Of a DNA stretch of 9,766 nt, positions 1-6,217 are shown one piece after another. A program made the position numbers and the translations under genes. How positions within the stretch are numbered: position 1 is the first letter of the stretch; every line of letters begins with the position of its first letter. The stretch covers positions 1 to 9,766 of the forward strand of contig SXHM01000196.1 in the NCBI GenBank assembly GCA_005773695.1. Direction: 5' to 3'. The notes under the pieces are model-generated. The model was not told the DNA's origin. It did not search any database and saw nothing but the letters and a program-made list of their open reading frames with translations. Source of the stretch: Bacteroidota bacterium. GTDB lineage: Bacteria > Bacteroidota > Bacteroidia > SXHM01.

Positions 1-1672
1 CGGTATCTGTTCTTCCATGTTCATCAATCACAAAGGCGTAAATACCCCAACCTTTTATGTCGTGCGGGAAACCAACCACAGCACTTTCTACAATATCTGG
101 ATGTTCATTAATAGCATTTTCAATTTCAGCAGTTCCTAATAAATGCCCTGAAACTTTTATTACATCATCCACACGACCTGTGATTCTGTAATAACCATTT
201 TCATCGCGTTTGCACCCATCGCCTGTAAAATAATAGCCCTTGAATTGTGAGAAATAAGCATCGTGACAACGTTCATCATTTCCATACGTAGTTCGGATAA
301 TGGAAGGCCAGGGAACCTTCATACACAAACGACCTACTACATTATTTTCTTCTAATACAGTTCCTTTTTCATCTAATAATACCGGTTGAATTCCCGGCAA
401 CGGAAGGGTTGCAAAAGATGGTTTAGTTTTCGTAATTCCGGCTAAAGGCGAAATCATAATGCCACCTGTTTCAGTTTGCCACCAGGTATCTACAATCGGG
501 CAATTTTTCTTGCCTATATTTTCGTCATACCAATGCCATGCTTCTTCATTAATCGGTTCGCCCACACTACCAAGTACACGCAACGAATCCAATTTATAAG
601 GCTTCACAAAATCCAGTCCCATTGCTTCCAATGAGCGGATTGCAGTTGGAGCTGTGTAAAAAATATTCACCTTGTGTTTATCAATCACGTTCCAAAATCT
701 TCCTGCATCCGGAAAGGTTGGAATGCCTTCAAAAATAAGAGTTGTTGCCCCTGAAAGAAGCGGACCATAAATTAAATAACTATGCCCTGTTATCCAACCC
801 ACATCAGCAGTACACCAGAAAACTTCATTTGGTTTGTATTGAAATACATTTTGAAAAGTATAGGCGGTGTAAACCATATACCCTCCTGTTGAATGCACTA
901 CGCCTTTGGGCTTGCCGGTTGAGCCGGAAGTATAAAGAATAAAGAGTTTGTCTTCGGAGTCCATTTCTTCTGCAACACACTCTTTAATTGCATTCTTAAC
1001 TTCATTGTGCCACCAGACATCTCTTTCGCTTTGCATGCTCACTTCAATTCCGGTGCGTTTAAGTGTGATAACCTTTTTCACCGAAGGGCAATTTTGTAAT
1101 GCCTCATCCACAATTGCTTTCAGTGGGATATCTTTTGCGCCTCTGTAAGCGCCATCTGCTGTTATAACAATTCTGCATTCTGCATCATTTATTCTGTCAG
1201 CAAGAGAACTGAATGAGAAGCCACCAAACACTACCGAATGAATAGCTCCAATCCGCGCACAAGCCAAAACCGCAATTGCTAGTTCCGGAACCATTGGCAT
1301 ATAAATGCAGATGCGGTCGCCTTTATTTGCTCCGTTATTTTTAAGAACATTGGCAAAGCGACAAACCTCTTCGTGAAGTTCAGTGTATGTCAGTTTTCGT
1401 ACCTCTTCATTTGGATTATTGGGTTCCCAGACGATGGCAGTCTGGTCGCCTCTTTCAATTAAATGGCGATCGAGGCAATTCTCGGTGATGTTGAGTTTTC
1501 CGCCAATAAACCATTTTACATCAGGTTGTGTGAAATTCCATTCCAGAACTTTGTTCCACTTTTTGCGCCACAAAAAGTGTTCTGCTTTATCAGCCCAGAA
1601 TTGCTCAGGGTTTTCAACGCTTTGGGTGTAATTAGTTTTATATTCTTCAAATGAAGTGATTTGGAAACTCAT
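1..1672 (-). CDS. acs: acetyl-CoA synthetase (AMP-forming), 3' end cut by window edge
   Basis: Activates acetate to acetyl-AMP and then acetyl-CoA in the cytoplasm, feeding acetate into central metabolism. The visible 557 codons start MSFQITSFEEYK. They carry the adenylate-forming signature YTSGSTGKPKG at residues 247-257, the TWWQTETGG motif of acetyl-CoA synthetases at 396-404, and YFTGDG at 481-486. GRVDDVIKVSGH at 499-510 includes the hinge aspartate at about 502, where the C-terminal subdomain begins. Family members are usually about 630-650 residues, so roughly 75-95 residues are missing beyond base 1. The missing part would include the catalytic, acetylation-controlled lysine, so activity and that mode of control cannot be judged here. 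The start is the first ATG after the upstream stop and gives the usual family N-terminus. It lies 26 bases downstream of the exported isomerase gene on the same strand, with no terminator between, so co-transcription is likely. The identification is secure; propionyl-CoA synthetase is less likely given the close match to Acs motifs. Confidence 0.96.
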   Translation of the reverse strand, partial: MSFQITSFEEYKTNYTQSVENPEQFWADKAEHFLWRKKWNKVLEWNFTQPDVKWFIGGKLNITENCLDRHLIERGDQTAIVWEPNNPNEEVRKLTYTELHEEVCRFANVLKNNGANKGDRICIYMPMVPELAIAVLACARIGAIHSVVFGGFSFSSLADRINDAECRIVITADGAYRGAKDIPLKAIVDEALQNCPSVKKVITLKRTGIEVSMQSERDVWWHNEVKNAIKECVAEEMDSEDKLFILYTSGSTGKPKGVVHSTGGYMVYTAYTFQNVFQYKPNEVFWCTADVGWITGHSYLIYGPLLSGATTLIFEGIPTFPDAGRFWNVIDKHKVNIFYTAPTAIRSLEAMGLDFVKPYKLDSLRVLGSVGEPINEEAWHWYDENIGKKNCPIVDTWWQTETGGIMISPLAGITKTKPSFATLPLPGIQPVLLDEKGTVLEENNVVGRLCMKVPWPSIIRTTYGNDERCHDAYFSQFKGYYFTGDGCKRDENGYYRITGRVDDVIKVSGHLLGTAEIENAINEHPDIVESAVVGFPHDIKGWGIYAFVIDEHGRTDT

Positions 1673-1698
1673 ATGTCTTATTTGAAATTAACAGGATA

Positions 1699-2322
1699 TT
1701 ATTCAACAACTTTCATTTTCAATGAAATAATTTCCAATGGGGTTTCGCCATTTACCGGTGCGGCTGCAATTTTATCCACTACATCAATACCTGCAATCAC
1801 TTCACCGAAAACGGTATAGCCGCCATCCAAGTGAGGTGCACCTCCAGTTGTTGAATAAATCCTCTTCTGCTCATCATTAAATTTATAACCCATACGTTCG
1901 CCTATACGGTCCATCATATCGTATTCATAAACTTTTCCTACCACAATGTAGAACTCAGAAGGCGAAGATTCTTTATCGGGGTTAACAAGATCATCTTCGC
2001 GGGCTGCGGCTAAGGCTCCGCGTTTGTGGTATTTTCCGGGAACAATTTCTGCGGGTAATGTTTTCATTTTGCCACCGTCTTTCACTTCACCGCCTTGAAT
2101 CATAAAGGTATTGATAACGCGGTAAAAATCGGTTTCCTCATATTTACCTTCTTTTATCAGTTTCAGGAAATTATCACGGTGAACCGGGGTTTCGTTATAG
2201 AGCTTTACCTTAATAATGCCGTAATTAGTTGAAATCTGCACTACCGGTTCCTTCCCGCTTTGAGCATTAACAGTTAAAAACACGAAAAGACTTAACGCAA
2301 ACGAAATAAAAGATTTTAGCAT
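1699..2322 (-). CDS. exported cyclophilin-type peptidyl-prolyl cis-trans isomerase
   Basis: Catalyses cis-trans isomerisation of Xaa-Pro bonds, helping proteins fold outside the cytoplasm. The 207-residue product begins with a signal peptide (Lys at 3, hydrophobic core about 5-19, likely cleavage after NA at 19-20). There is no lipobox cysteine, so it should be periplasmic. A single cyclophilin domain fills the rest. FYRVINTFMIQGGE at 66-79 holds the catalytic Arg68 with Phe73 and Gln76. SEFYIVVGK at 122-130 and YTVFGEVIAGIDVVDKI at 169-185 are the later conserved strands and helix. The tryptophan that binds cyclosporin in human cyclophilin A appears to be replaced here by His164, as in many bacterial members, so weak cyclosporin binding is inferred. 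Family assignment rests on these motifs. The gene leads a likely two-gene unit with acs. Its start is the first ATG and is followed directly by a good signal peptide. Confidence 0.93.
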   Translation of the reverse strand: MLKSFISFALSLFVFLTVNAQSGKEPVVQISTNYGIIKVKLYNETPVHRDNFLKLIKEGKYEETDFYRVINTFMIQGGEVKDGGKMKTLPAEIVPGKYHKRGALAAAREDDLVNPDKESSPSEFYIVVGKVYEYDMMDRIGERMGYKFNDEQKRIYSTTGGAPHLDGGYTVFGEVIAGIDVVDKIAAAPVNGETPLEIISLKMKVVE

Positions 2323-2338
2323 GGTGTTTTATTTTTAT

Positions 2339-2346
2339 TAATTTTG
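2339..2346 (+). promoter_or_regulatory. candidate -7 promoter box for the small lipoprotein gene
   Basis: TAATTTTG matches TAnnTTTG exactly. The best -33 candidate is a TTA (2316-2318) 20 bases upstream, instead of TTG. Transcription would begin near 2353, leaving a leader of about 46 bases before the ATG at 2399. The surrounding DNA is very AT-rich, so a chance match is possible. Confidence 0.4.
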
Positions 2347-2387
2347 TTTCGCACAAAAATAAAATGCATACAATATTCATTATTAAA

Positions 2388-2395
2388 CAAAGATA
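2388..2395 (-). promoter_or_regulatory. candidate -7 promoter box for the isomerase-acs unit
   Basis: The minus strand reads TATCTTTG, a full match to the Bacteroidota TAnnTTTG box. A TTG lies 16 bases upstream on the same strand (2414-2412), slightly closer than usual for a -33 element. Transcription would start near 2380, giving a leader of about 58 bases. The upstream element would lie inside the start of the divergent lipoprotein gene. A second minus-strand match (TATTTTTG, 2361-2354) lacks a -33 partner. Assigned by motif only. Confidence 0.4.
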
Positions 2396-2398
2396 ATA

Positions 2399-2734
2399 AT
2401 GAAATTCAGAGCAATTTTAAGCCTTATTTTACTAGCCGGAGTTATTGGTTTTGGAGTTACTTCCTGCAAAAAAAGCAAAACCTGCAAAGTATTAGTGATA
2501 GTTCAGGATTCGCTGGAAGAGCCAATTATTGGTGCAGATATAAGATTATGGTGTGATGATGTGGAAAATCCTCTATGCATAATCGATGAAAATGAAACTA
2601 CGCTTACCGATGGAACTGCTCGTTTTGAGTTTGCAAACCCGGGAATTTTGAAAGTTTTTGTAGATGGCGACCCAGAAGGTTATGTTGAATTGGAAGCTGG
2701 AGAAGAAGTAGAGAAGATTATTGTACGTCCTTAA
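2399..2734 (+). CDS. small lipoprotein with a transthyretin/carboxypeptidase-regulatory-like fold
   Basis: A 111-residue predicted lipoprotein of unknown role. Residues 1-22 form a lipoprotein signal peptide with a hydrophobic core at 5-20 and lipobox VTSC, giving lipidation at Cys23; KK follows at once. The mature part looks like one small beta-sandwich of the carboxypeptidase-regulatory/transthyretin-like type. CKVLVIVQD is the first strand (29-37), EPIIGADIRL resembles the 'P(I/V)xGAxV' strand (41-50), TLTDGTARFEF is the 'T-TDG-A-F' strand (68-78), and PGILKVFVDG closes the fold (81-90). The acidic tail (VELEAGEEVE) precedes a final IIVRP strand. Besides Cys23 there are Cys29, Cys52 and Cys60, so a disulfide is possible once exported. 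The lipoprotein call is strong; the fold is inferred from pattern. It stands alone between divergent and convergent minus-strand genes and ends in a strong terminator. Confidence 0.85.
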   Translation: MKFRAILSLILLAGVIGFGVTSCKKSKTCKVLVIVQDSLEEPIIGADIRLWCDDVENPLCIIDENETTLTDGTARFEFANPGILKVFVDGDPEGYVELEAGEEVEKIIVRP

Positions 2735-2754
2735 TACAAGTTTTTTAATATTTT

Positions 2755-2787
2755 AAAAAGCCCCTCGTCTAATTCAAGGGGCTTTTT
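2755..2787. terminator. bidirectional rho-independent terminator
   Basis: An 11-base perfect inverted repeat (AAAAAGCCCCT at 2755-2765, AGGGGCTTTTT at 2777-2787) encloses an 11-base loop, and the run of T continues to 2789. The stem's A/T flanks give a U-run on both strands. It can therefore end the plus-strand lipoprotein transcript (stop 2734) and the minus-strand 111-residue gene, whose stop codon (2790-2788) directly abuts the stem. Confidence 0.93.
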
Positions 2788-3123
2788 TTATGATTCTTCC
2801 TTAAAATACTCTATCAGCGCCTCTTTCATAAGGCGCATTTGTTGGCCGGGTTTAAGTAAAGGCAGTTTTTCAGTAGCTTTCCAATGAGGCCAGCCTTCTT
2901 CATCAGAGCCTTCAAATTCGTAGTAGCCATAATTGCTCAATAAGGTGCAGATTGCAACGTGCATTACATTCAGCTTTTCGTCTTTACTGAACTTGCGGAA
3001 ACCCTGCCCTAACTCCTGAACGCCCACCAGAAACAATATTCCTTGAAGGTCAATATCTTCACCAAACTGCTGCTCAATTCGGGCTACAACTATTTTCCAT
3101 TCGGCTTCAAATACTTCGTCCAT
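2788..3123 (-). CDS. uncharacterised 111-residue cytoplasmic protein
   Basis: I cannot assign a function. The product has no signal peptide or membrane segment and no catalytic motif that I recognise, so it is probably cytoplasmic. It is acidic, and its pattern suggests mostly helices: a first helix about 1-19, the segment IDLQGILFLVGVQELGQGF at 24-42, a second helix about 46-63, an aromatic acidic patch (YGYYEFEGSDEEGWPHWK, about 65-82), and a final helix about 93-109. The GVQELGQG and DEEGWPHWK segments look like the kind of residues a family conserves. From memory, similar small proteins of unknown function occur widely in Bacteroidota, but I cannot search for them here. Codon use and composition match the neighbours. 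The ATG at 3123 gives the full reading frame, and a perfect TAnnTTTG box ends only 4 bases before it. That implies a leaderless or nearly leaderless mRNA, or a later start. It ends in the shared terminator. Confidence 0.8.
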   Translation of the reverse strand: MDEVFEAEWKIVVARIEQQFGEDIDLQGILFLVGVQELGQGFRKFSKDEKLNVMHVAICTLLSNYGYYEFEGSDEEGWPHWKATEKLPLLKPGQQMRLMKEALIEYFKEES

Positions 3124-3127
3124 GTTG

Positions 3128-3135
3128 CAAAGGTA
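3128..3135 (-). promoter_or_regulatory. candidate -7 promoter box for the 111-residue protein gene
   Basis: The minus strand reads TACCTTTG followed by CAAC and the ATG at 3123. The match to TAnnTTTG is complete, but I see no TTG at the usual -33 spacing. With the start site several bases past the box, transcription would begin at or very near the start codon. Confidence 0.45.
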
Positions 3136-3157
3136 CTTAATTGGAAAACTTTATTCC

Positions 3158-3165
3158 TACATTTG
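3158..3165 (+). promoter_or_regulatory. candidate -7 promoter box for the VWA protein gene
   Basis: TACATTTG is a complete match to TAnnTTTG. A TTG at 3141-3143 is only 14 bases upstream, while a TTA at 3137-3139 is 18 bases away. Initiation near 3172 would give a leader of about 28 bases. It would also exclude the in-frame ATG at 3141 as the start, supporting 3201. Confidence 0.5.
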
Positions 3166-3200
3166 CGTTTCATCCGCTCAGCTTGACAGGATCTAATTAT

Positions 3201-4331
3201 ATGATTAAATTTTTTAGCATTTTCCTCAGTGTGCTACTGTTGAGTATTTCCGGGTTTGCGCAGGAAACAAAATCACCTCCTTTAGACATTGTACTTATTC
3301 TTGACATCAGTTCCAGCACCACTGGTTTACTTTCATCGGTGCGCAATAATTTCTGGGAAATCAATAACGATATTTCGCGCTTAAAACCTGAACCTGATTA
3401 CCGCATCGGTTTAATGCTGCTGGGCCGACCAAGTTTTAAAGAAGAGAATGCTTACATAAAAATTGCATCGGACCTTACTTCCGATGTTGATTATGTGGCC
3501 AATGAAATGTTTATCATTAAGGACAATGCTACCAAAGGAAAAGTATATTTCGGAAATGCATTGAGAGAAGCGGTGGATGAATTCAGCTGGAGTAAAGATG
3601 ACAATGCTATAAAACTGATTTTTTTGGTGGGCAACGGACCTTTGAGCAACGGTTATGATTACCGAAAAGCAGCTGAGAGTGCGGTAAAACAAGGAATAAA
3701 AATATTTTCGCTGTACTTTCCAAACATTACCAGCGGAAGGGATGAGGCAGAATGGAAAGACCTTGCCGAAGTTGGCAACGGTACATTTGCCAATATTCTT
3801 TTAAATGCAGGCAATAATATTGTGTTTGAAAAAAGCTATCACAACGATTTATTGGTAGAGGCCAACAGCGCAATTAACAACACCTATATTTATTATGGTG
3901 AAACAGGAAAAACCCGTTTTGATATGCAGGAACGTCTGGATGTGCTTACCAACAGCGTAAGCGATTGGGAAACAGAAGCGCGAAGTTTTTTAAAAGGCAC
4001 CAAATTATATCAGGGTAAAAATTCGGGCTGGGATTTGGTTGATCTTGCCGGAAAACAAACCATCAATTACTCAAGAATAGAGCGCAATTTTCTTCCGCCA
4101 AAAATGGAACAGATAAGCGATGAAGACCTGGAAACATTTGTAGAAGATAAGATAAGCGAACGGCAGGAGTATATCTCCATCATAAAAATGCTGAGCCAAA
4201 AGCGCGAAGAGTTTCTGAAACGCAAAAAGGATAAACTTGAACTGTTTCGCTACAACAACACGTTTTTGGGTGTGGTAAAAAAAACCATTATCCAGCAGGC
4301 GGTGGAGAAGGGTTTTACTTCGGAGTTTTAG
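3201..4331 (+). CDS. secreted von Willebrand factor A domain protein
   Basis: A 376-residue exported protein of unknown specific role; VWA domains usually mediate protein-protein contacts through a bound metal. The ATG at 3201 is preferred over the in-frame ATG at 3141. It places a clean signal peptide at the N-terminus (MIKFFSIFLS..., cleavage likely after GFA at 18-20) and a TAnnTTTG promoter lies between the two ATGs. The VWA domain covers about 27-210. LDIVLILD leads into the metal-site motif DISSS (35-39). KVYFGNALREAV at 114-125 and KLIFLVGNGPLSNG at 138-151 are the later strands and loops. In the last two motifs the usual metal-site threonine and aspartate appear to be replaced by Val115 and Asn145, so metal binding may be weak or changed. 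Residues about 230-376 are not assigned. They contain NSGWDLVDLAG (274-284), a charged helical stretch about 306-350 (ERQEYISIIKM...) and end with RYNNTFLGVVKKTIIQQAVEKGF. There is no membrane anchor or sorting domain at the C-terminus, so it is probably periplasmic. It converges on radA. Confidence 0.87.
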   Translation: MIKFFSIFLSVLLLSISGFAQETKSPPLDIVLILDISSSTTGLLSSVRNNFWEINNDISRLKPEPDYRIGLMLLGRPSFKEENAYIKIASDLTSDVDYVANEMFIIKDNATKGKVYFGNALREAVDEFSWSKDDNAIKLIFLVGNGPLSNGYDYRKAAESAVKQGIKIFSLYFPNITSGRDEAEWKDLAEVGNGTFANILLNAGNNIVFEKSYHNDLLVEANSAINNTYIYYGETGKTRFDMQERLDVLTNSVSDWETEARSFLKGTKLYQGKNSGWDLVDLAGKQTINYSRIERNFLPPKMEQISDEDLETFVEDKISERQEYISIIKMLSQKREEFLKRKKDKLELFRYNNTFLGVVKKTIIQQAVEKGFTSEF

Positions 4332-4333
4332 AT

Positions 4334-5704
4334 CTACCCGAACAAAGCAGAAAAAACATTTTCCACTTTTTTAACTTTTACAATTTCGATGTTGTGTTTT
4401 TTAGTCTCAATACCCTTGCTGTAAGCCGAGATAAATATTTTCTCCAGACCGAGTTTTTCTGCTTCAGAAATACGGGCATCAATTCTTGTAACAGGACGAA
4501 TTTCACCAGAAAGACCAACCTCAGCAGCAAAGGAAATATTACTCGGAATGGCAATGTCTTCGTTGGAGGAAAGTACAGCGCATATTATGGCCAGGTCAGT
4601 TGCTGGGTCATCCACTTTTATTCCGCCTGTAATGTTGAGGAAAACATCTTTTGTTCCTAACCTGAAACCGCAACGTTTTTCAAGAACTGCTAAAAGCATG
4701 TTTAGTCTTCGGCTGTCGAAGCCGGTGGTGGAGCGTTGGGGTGTTCCATAAGCCGCGGTGCTTACCAAAGCCTGTATTTCTATTAGTAATGAGCGCAAGC
4801 CTTCCATAGTGGCTGCAATGCTGATGCCGATCAGATTATCATCACGTTGAGAAAGAAGTATTTCTGAAGGGTTACTTACCTCTCTCAGTCCATTTGACTG
4901 CATTTCGTAAATTCCTAATTCAGGTGTAGAACCAAAACGATTTTTAACGGCACGTACTATGCGGTAAACATGGTTGCGGTCACCCTCGAACTGCAAAACG
5001 GTATCTACCATGTGTTCCAATACTTTTGGTCCGGCTATGTTTCCGTCTTTGGTAATATGTCCGATAAGAAAAACAGGCGTTGAAGTTTCTTTCGCAAAAC
5101 GCAAAAACTCCGATGCACATTCACGAATTTGCGAGATGCTTCCGGGCGAGGAATCAATCATGTCGGTTGAAAGGGTTTGGATTGAATCTACAATCACCAA
5201 CTCGGGTTGTAAAGCTCCTATTTGAGTAAAAATTTTGGAAGTATTGGTTTCGGTAAGAATGTAGCACGAAGTGTTGTTTTCGTTGATTCGTGTAGCCCGC
5301 ATCTTCAATTGCTGCTCGCTTTCCTCACCTGAAATGTAAAGTGTTTTCAGTTTCCCGGGTGCTAAAGCTAGTTGCAGTAGTAACGTTGATTTACCTATGC
5401 CCGGCTCACCTCCCAATAATATTAAAGAACCTTTTACAATACCGCCACCGAGAACTCGGTTCAGCTCATTGTCATTAGTAACAATTCGCTGCTCACCATT
5501 GACCTGATTAATTTCAGAAACAAGTTTAGGTTTGGAGTCAGCACTTTTTCCCGACACAGTTTCCCATGCCTCTTTCTTACCCGGTTTTGATATGATTTCT
5601 TCTGCGTATGTGTTCCACTCACCGCATTCAGGACATTTGCCAATCCATTTTGAACTTTGCGCTCCGCAATTCTGGCAAAAAAATCCTAACTTAACCTTTG
5701 ACAT
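4334..5704 (-). CDS. radA: DNA repair and recombination protein RadA
   Basis: RadA (Sms) is a RecA-related DNA-dependent ATPase that promotes branch migration and processing of recombination intermediates in the cytoplasm. All hallmarks are present in the 456 residues, the usual family length. There is an N-terminal zinc finger CxxC...CxxC with Cys10, Cys13, Cys24 and Cys27. Walker A is GGEPGIGKST (98-107), Walker B is LVIVDS (169-174), and the RadA-specific motif KNRFG is at 254-258. The C-terminal Lon-protease-like domain (about 280-456) carries GGIKVDDPATDLAI (360-373) and AEVGLSGEIRPV (394-405). As in other RadA proteins, I do not see the Lon serine-lysine catalytic pair, so this domain is structural, not proteolytic. 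The gene starts 5 bases after the stop of the lipocalin-like lipoprotein, indicating co-transcription. It ends 2 bases from the stop of the convergent VWA gene, leaving no room for a terminator between them. Confidence 0.97.
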   Translation of the reverse strand: MSKVKLGFFCQNCGAQSSKWIGKCPECGEWNTYAEEIISKPGKKEAWETVSGKSADSKPKLVSEINQVNGEQRIVTNDNELNRVLGGGIVKGSLILLGGEPGIGKSTLLLQLALAPGKLKTLYISGEESEQQLKMRATRINENNTSCYILTETNTSKIFTQIGALQPELVIVDSIQTLSTDMIDSSPGSISQIRECASEFLRFAKETSTPVFLIGHITKDGNIAGPKVLEHMVDTVLQFEGDRNHVYRIVRAVKNRFGSTPELGIYEMQSNGLREVSNPSEILLSQRDDNLIGISIAATMEGLRSLLIEIQALVSTAAYGTPQRSTTGFDSRRLNMLLAVLEKRCGFRLGTKDVFLNITGGIKVDDPATDLAIICAVLSSNEDIAIPSNISFAAEVGLSGEIRPVTRIDARISEAEKLGLEKIFISAYSKGIETKKHNIEIVKVKKVENVFSALFG

Positions 5705-5709
5705 AAAGG

Positions 5710-6099
5710 TTAGGGACGTTCAAACTCTTTTGTAAAAAGTCCTCCTTCCTTATCATGATTTATGTAAAGCGCGTTTCCCTTAAGTTCAATAATACTCCAA
5801 TCAGCGTTATAAAAATTATACTGGTTCGGAAAATCTGAAATTATCAATTTGGTATCCAAAAAAGTGGCTTCAACATTGTATGTTCCATTATGACTTCCAT
5901 AAGTAGGATTTGTATTAGTTATTAACAACTTACCATCAACCGTAAAATTCCATGTTTCAATAAATGTTGAATTATTATCCGGAACATGAATTACAATCCA
6001 CTCACCTTGCAATTTATTTATTGCGTCTTGTGAGCAAGAAGTAAGAGTCAACATTAAGACAATTGACAGCAAACTCAATGAATAGATAATGTTTTTCAT
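5710..6099 (-). CDS. lipocalin-like small lipoprotein
   Basis: A 129-residue predicted lipoprotein of unknown function. Residues 1-21 are a lipoprotein signal peptide with a long hydrophobic core and lipobox LTSC, lipidated at Cys22; SQD follows. The mature domain resembles the small lipocalin-like folds common in Bacteroidota. It opens with KLQGEWIVIHV (29-39, the 'L-G-W' strand), then ETWNFTVDGKLLI (48-60), GTYNVEATFLDTKLIISDF (72-90) and a final WSIIELKGNALYI segment (101-113). Such domains form small beta-barrels that may bind hydrophobic ligands, but no ligand can be inferred here. The fold call comes from pattern only; the lipoprotein call is firm. It is the first gene of a likely two-gene unit with radA, an unexpected pairing of an envelope lipoprotein with a DNA repair enzyme, so the linkage may be incidental. 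Confidence 0.85.
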   Translation of the reverse strand: MKNIIYSLSLLSIVLMLTLTSCSQDAINKLQGEWIVIHVPDNNSTFIETWNFTVDGKLLITNTNPTYGSHNGTYNVEATFLDTKLIISDFPNQYNFYNADWSIIELKGNALYINHDKEGGLFTKEFERP

Positions 6100-6117
6100 G
6101 CGCTGATTTTTTTAAAA

Positions 6118-6165
6118 ATGCAGGTTAAAATTAAGCATTTATTCTTAAATACAAATTACCTGCAT
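6118..6165. repeat. 8-base inverted repeat in a divergent promoter region
   Basis: ATGCAGGT (6118-6125) and ACCTGCAT (6158-6165) are perfect inverted copies separated by 32 AT-rich bases, in the gap between the divergent lipoprotein-radA and GT117-deacetylase units. It could be a pair of operator half-sites or occur by chance. Spacer and arms do not look like a terminator. Confidence 0.4.
6126..6133 (-). promoter_or_regulatory. weak candidate -7 promoter box for the lipoprotein-radA unit
   Basis: The minus strand reads TAATTTTA, 5 of the 6 fixed bases of TAnnTTTG (the final G is missing). It lies 26 bases upstream of the ATG at 6099 and is the best match I find on this strand of the gap. It sits inside the spacer of an 8-base inverted repeat. 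Confidence 0.25.
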
Positions 6166-6186
6166 AAAGCCTCTGCGATATTTTTC

Positions 6187-6194
6187 TAATTTCG
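6187..6194 (+). promoter_or_regulatory. candidate -7 promoter box for the GT117-deacetylase unit
   Basis: TAATTTCG matches TAnnTTTG at 5 of 6 fixed bases (C for the third T). No convincing TTG is seen at the -33 spacing. Initiation near 6201 would leave about 17 bases before the ATG at 6218. Confidence 0.35.
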
Positions 6195-6217
6195 CGAGCC
6201 AAACCAAGAAAGACAGG

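Noticed and set aside
742..1654. Several plus-strand open frames of 63-82 codons between 742 and 1654
   Set aside because: They are antisense to acs, whose own frame is continuous with all family motifs; compositions look like shadow translation.
1673..1698. Separate promoter for acs in the 26-base gap
   Set aside because: The best minus-strand match (TAATTTCA) departs from TAnnTTTG at two fixed bases and has no -33 partner.
2344..2556. 70-codon plus-strand frame overlapping the small lipoprotein
   Set aside because: It is out of frame with the lipoprotein, which has a clear lipobox and domain pattern; this frame has neither.
3141..3200. Longer N-terminus for the VWA protein from the ATG at 3141
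   Set aside because: The extra 20 residues would precede a complete signal peptide, and a perfect TAnnTTTG box (3158-3165) lies inside this stretch, so it is more likely promoter and leader.
3411..3692. Minus-strand open frame of 93 codons inside the VWA gene
   Set aside because: It lies fully antisense to the conserved VWA domain and shows no recognisable motif or start context; it is a shadow of the real gene.
4319..4342. Short inverted repeat TTCGG/CCGAA spanning the VWA and radA stops as a terminator
   Set aside because: The stem is only 5 base pairs with a 14-base loop and no T-run on either strand.
4394..5735. Plus-strand open frames of 67-88 codons across radA
   Set aside because: All are antisense to conserved radA motifs and carry no motif of their own.
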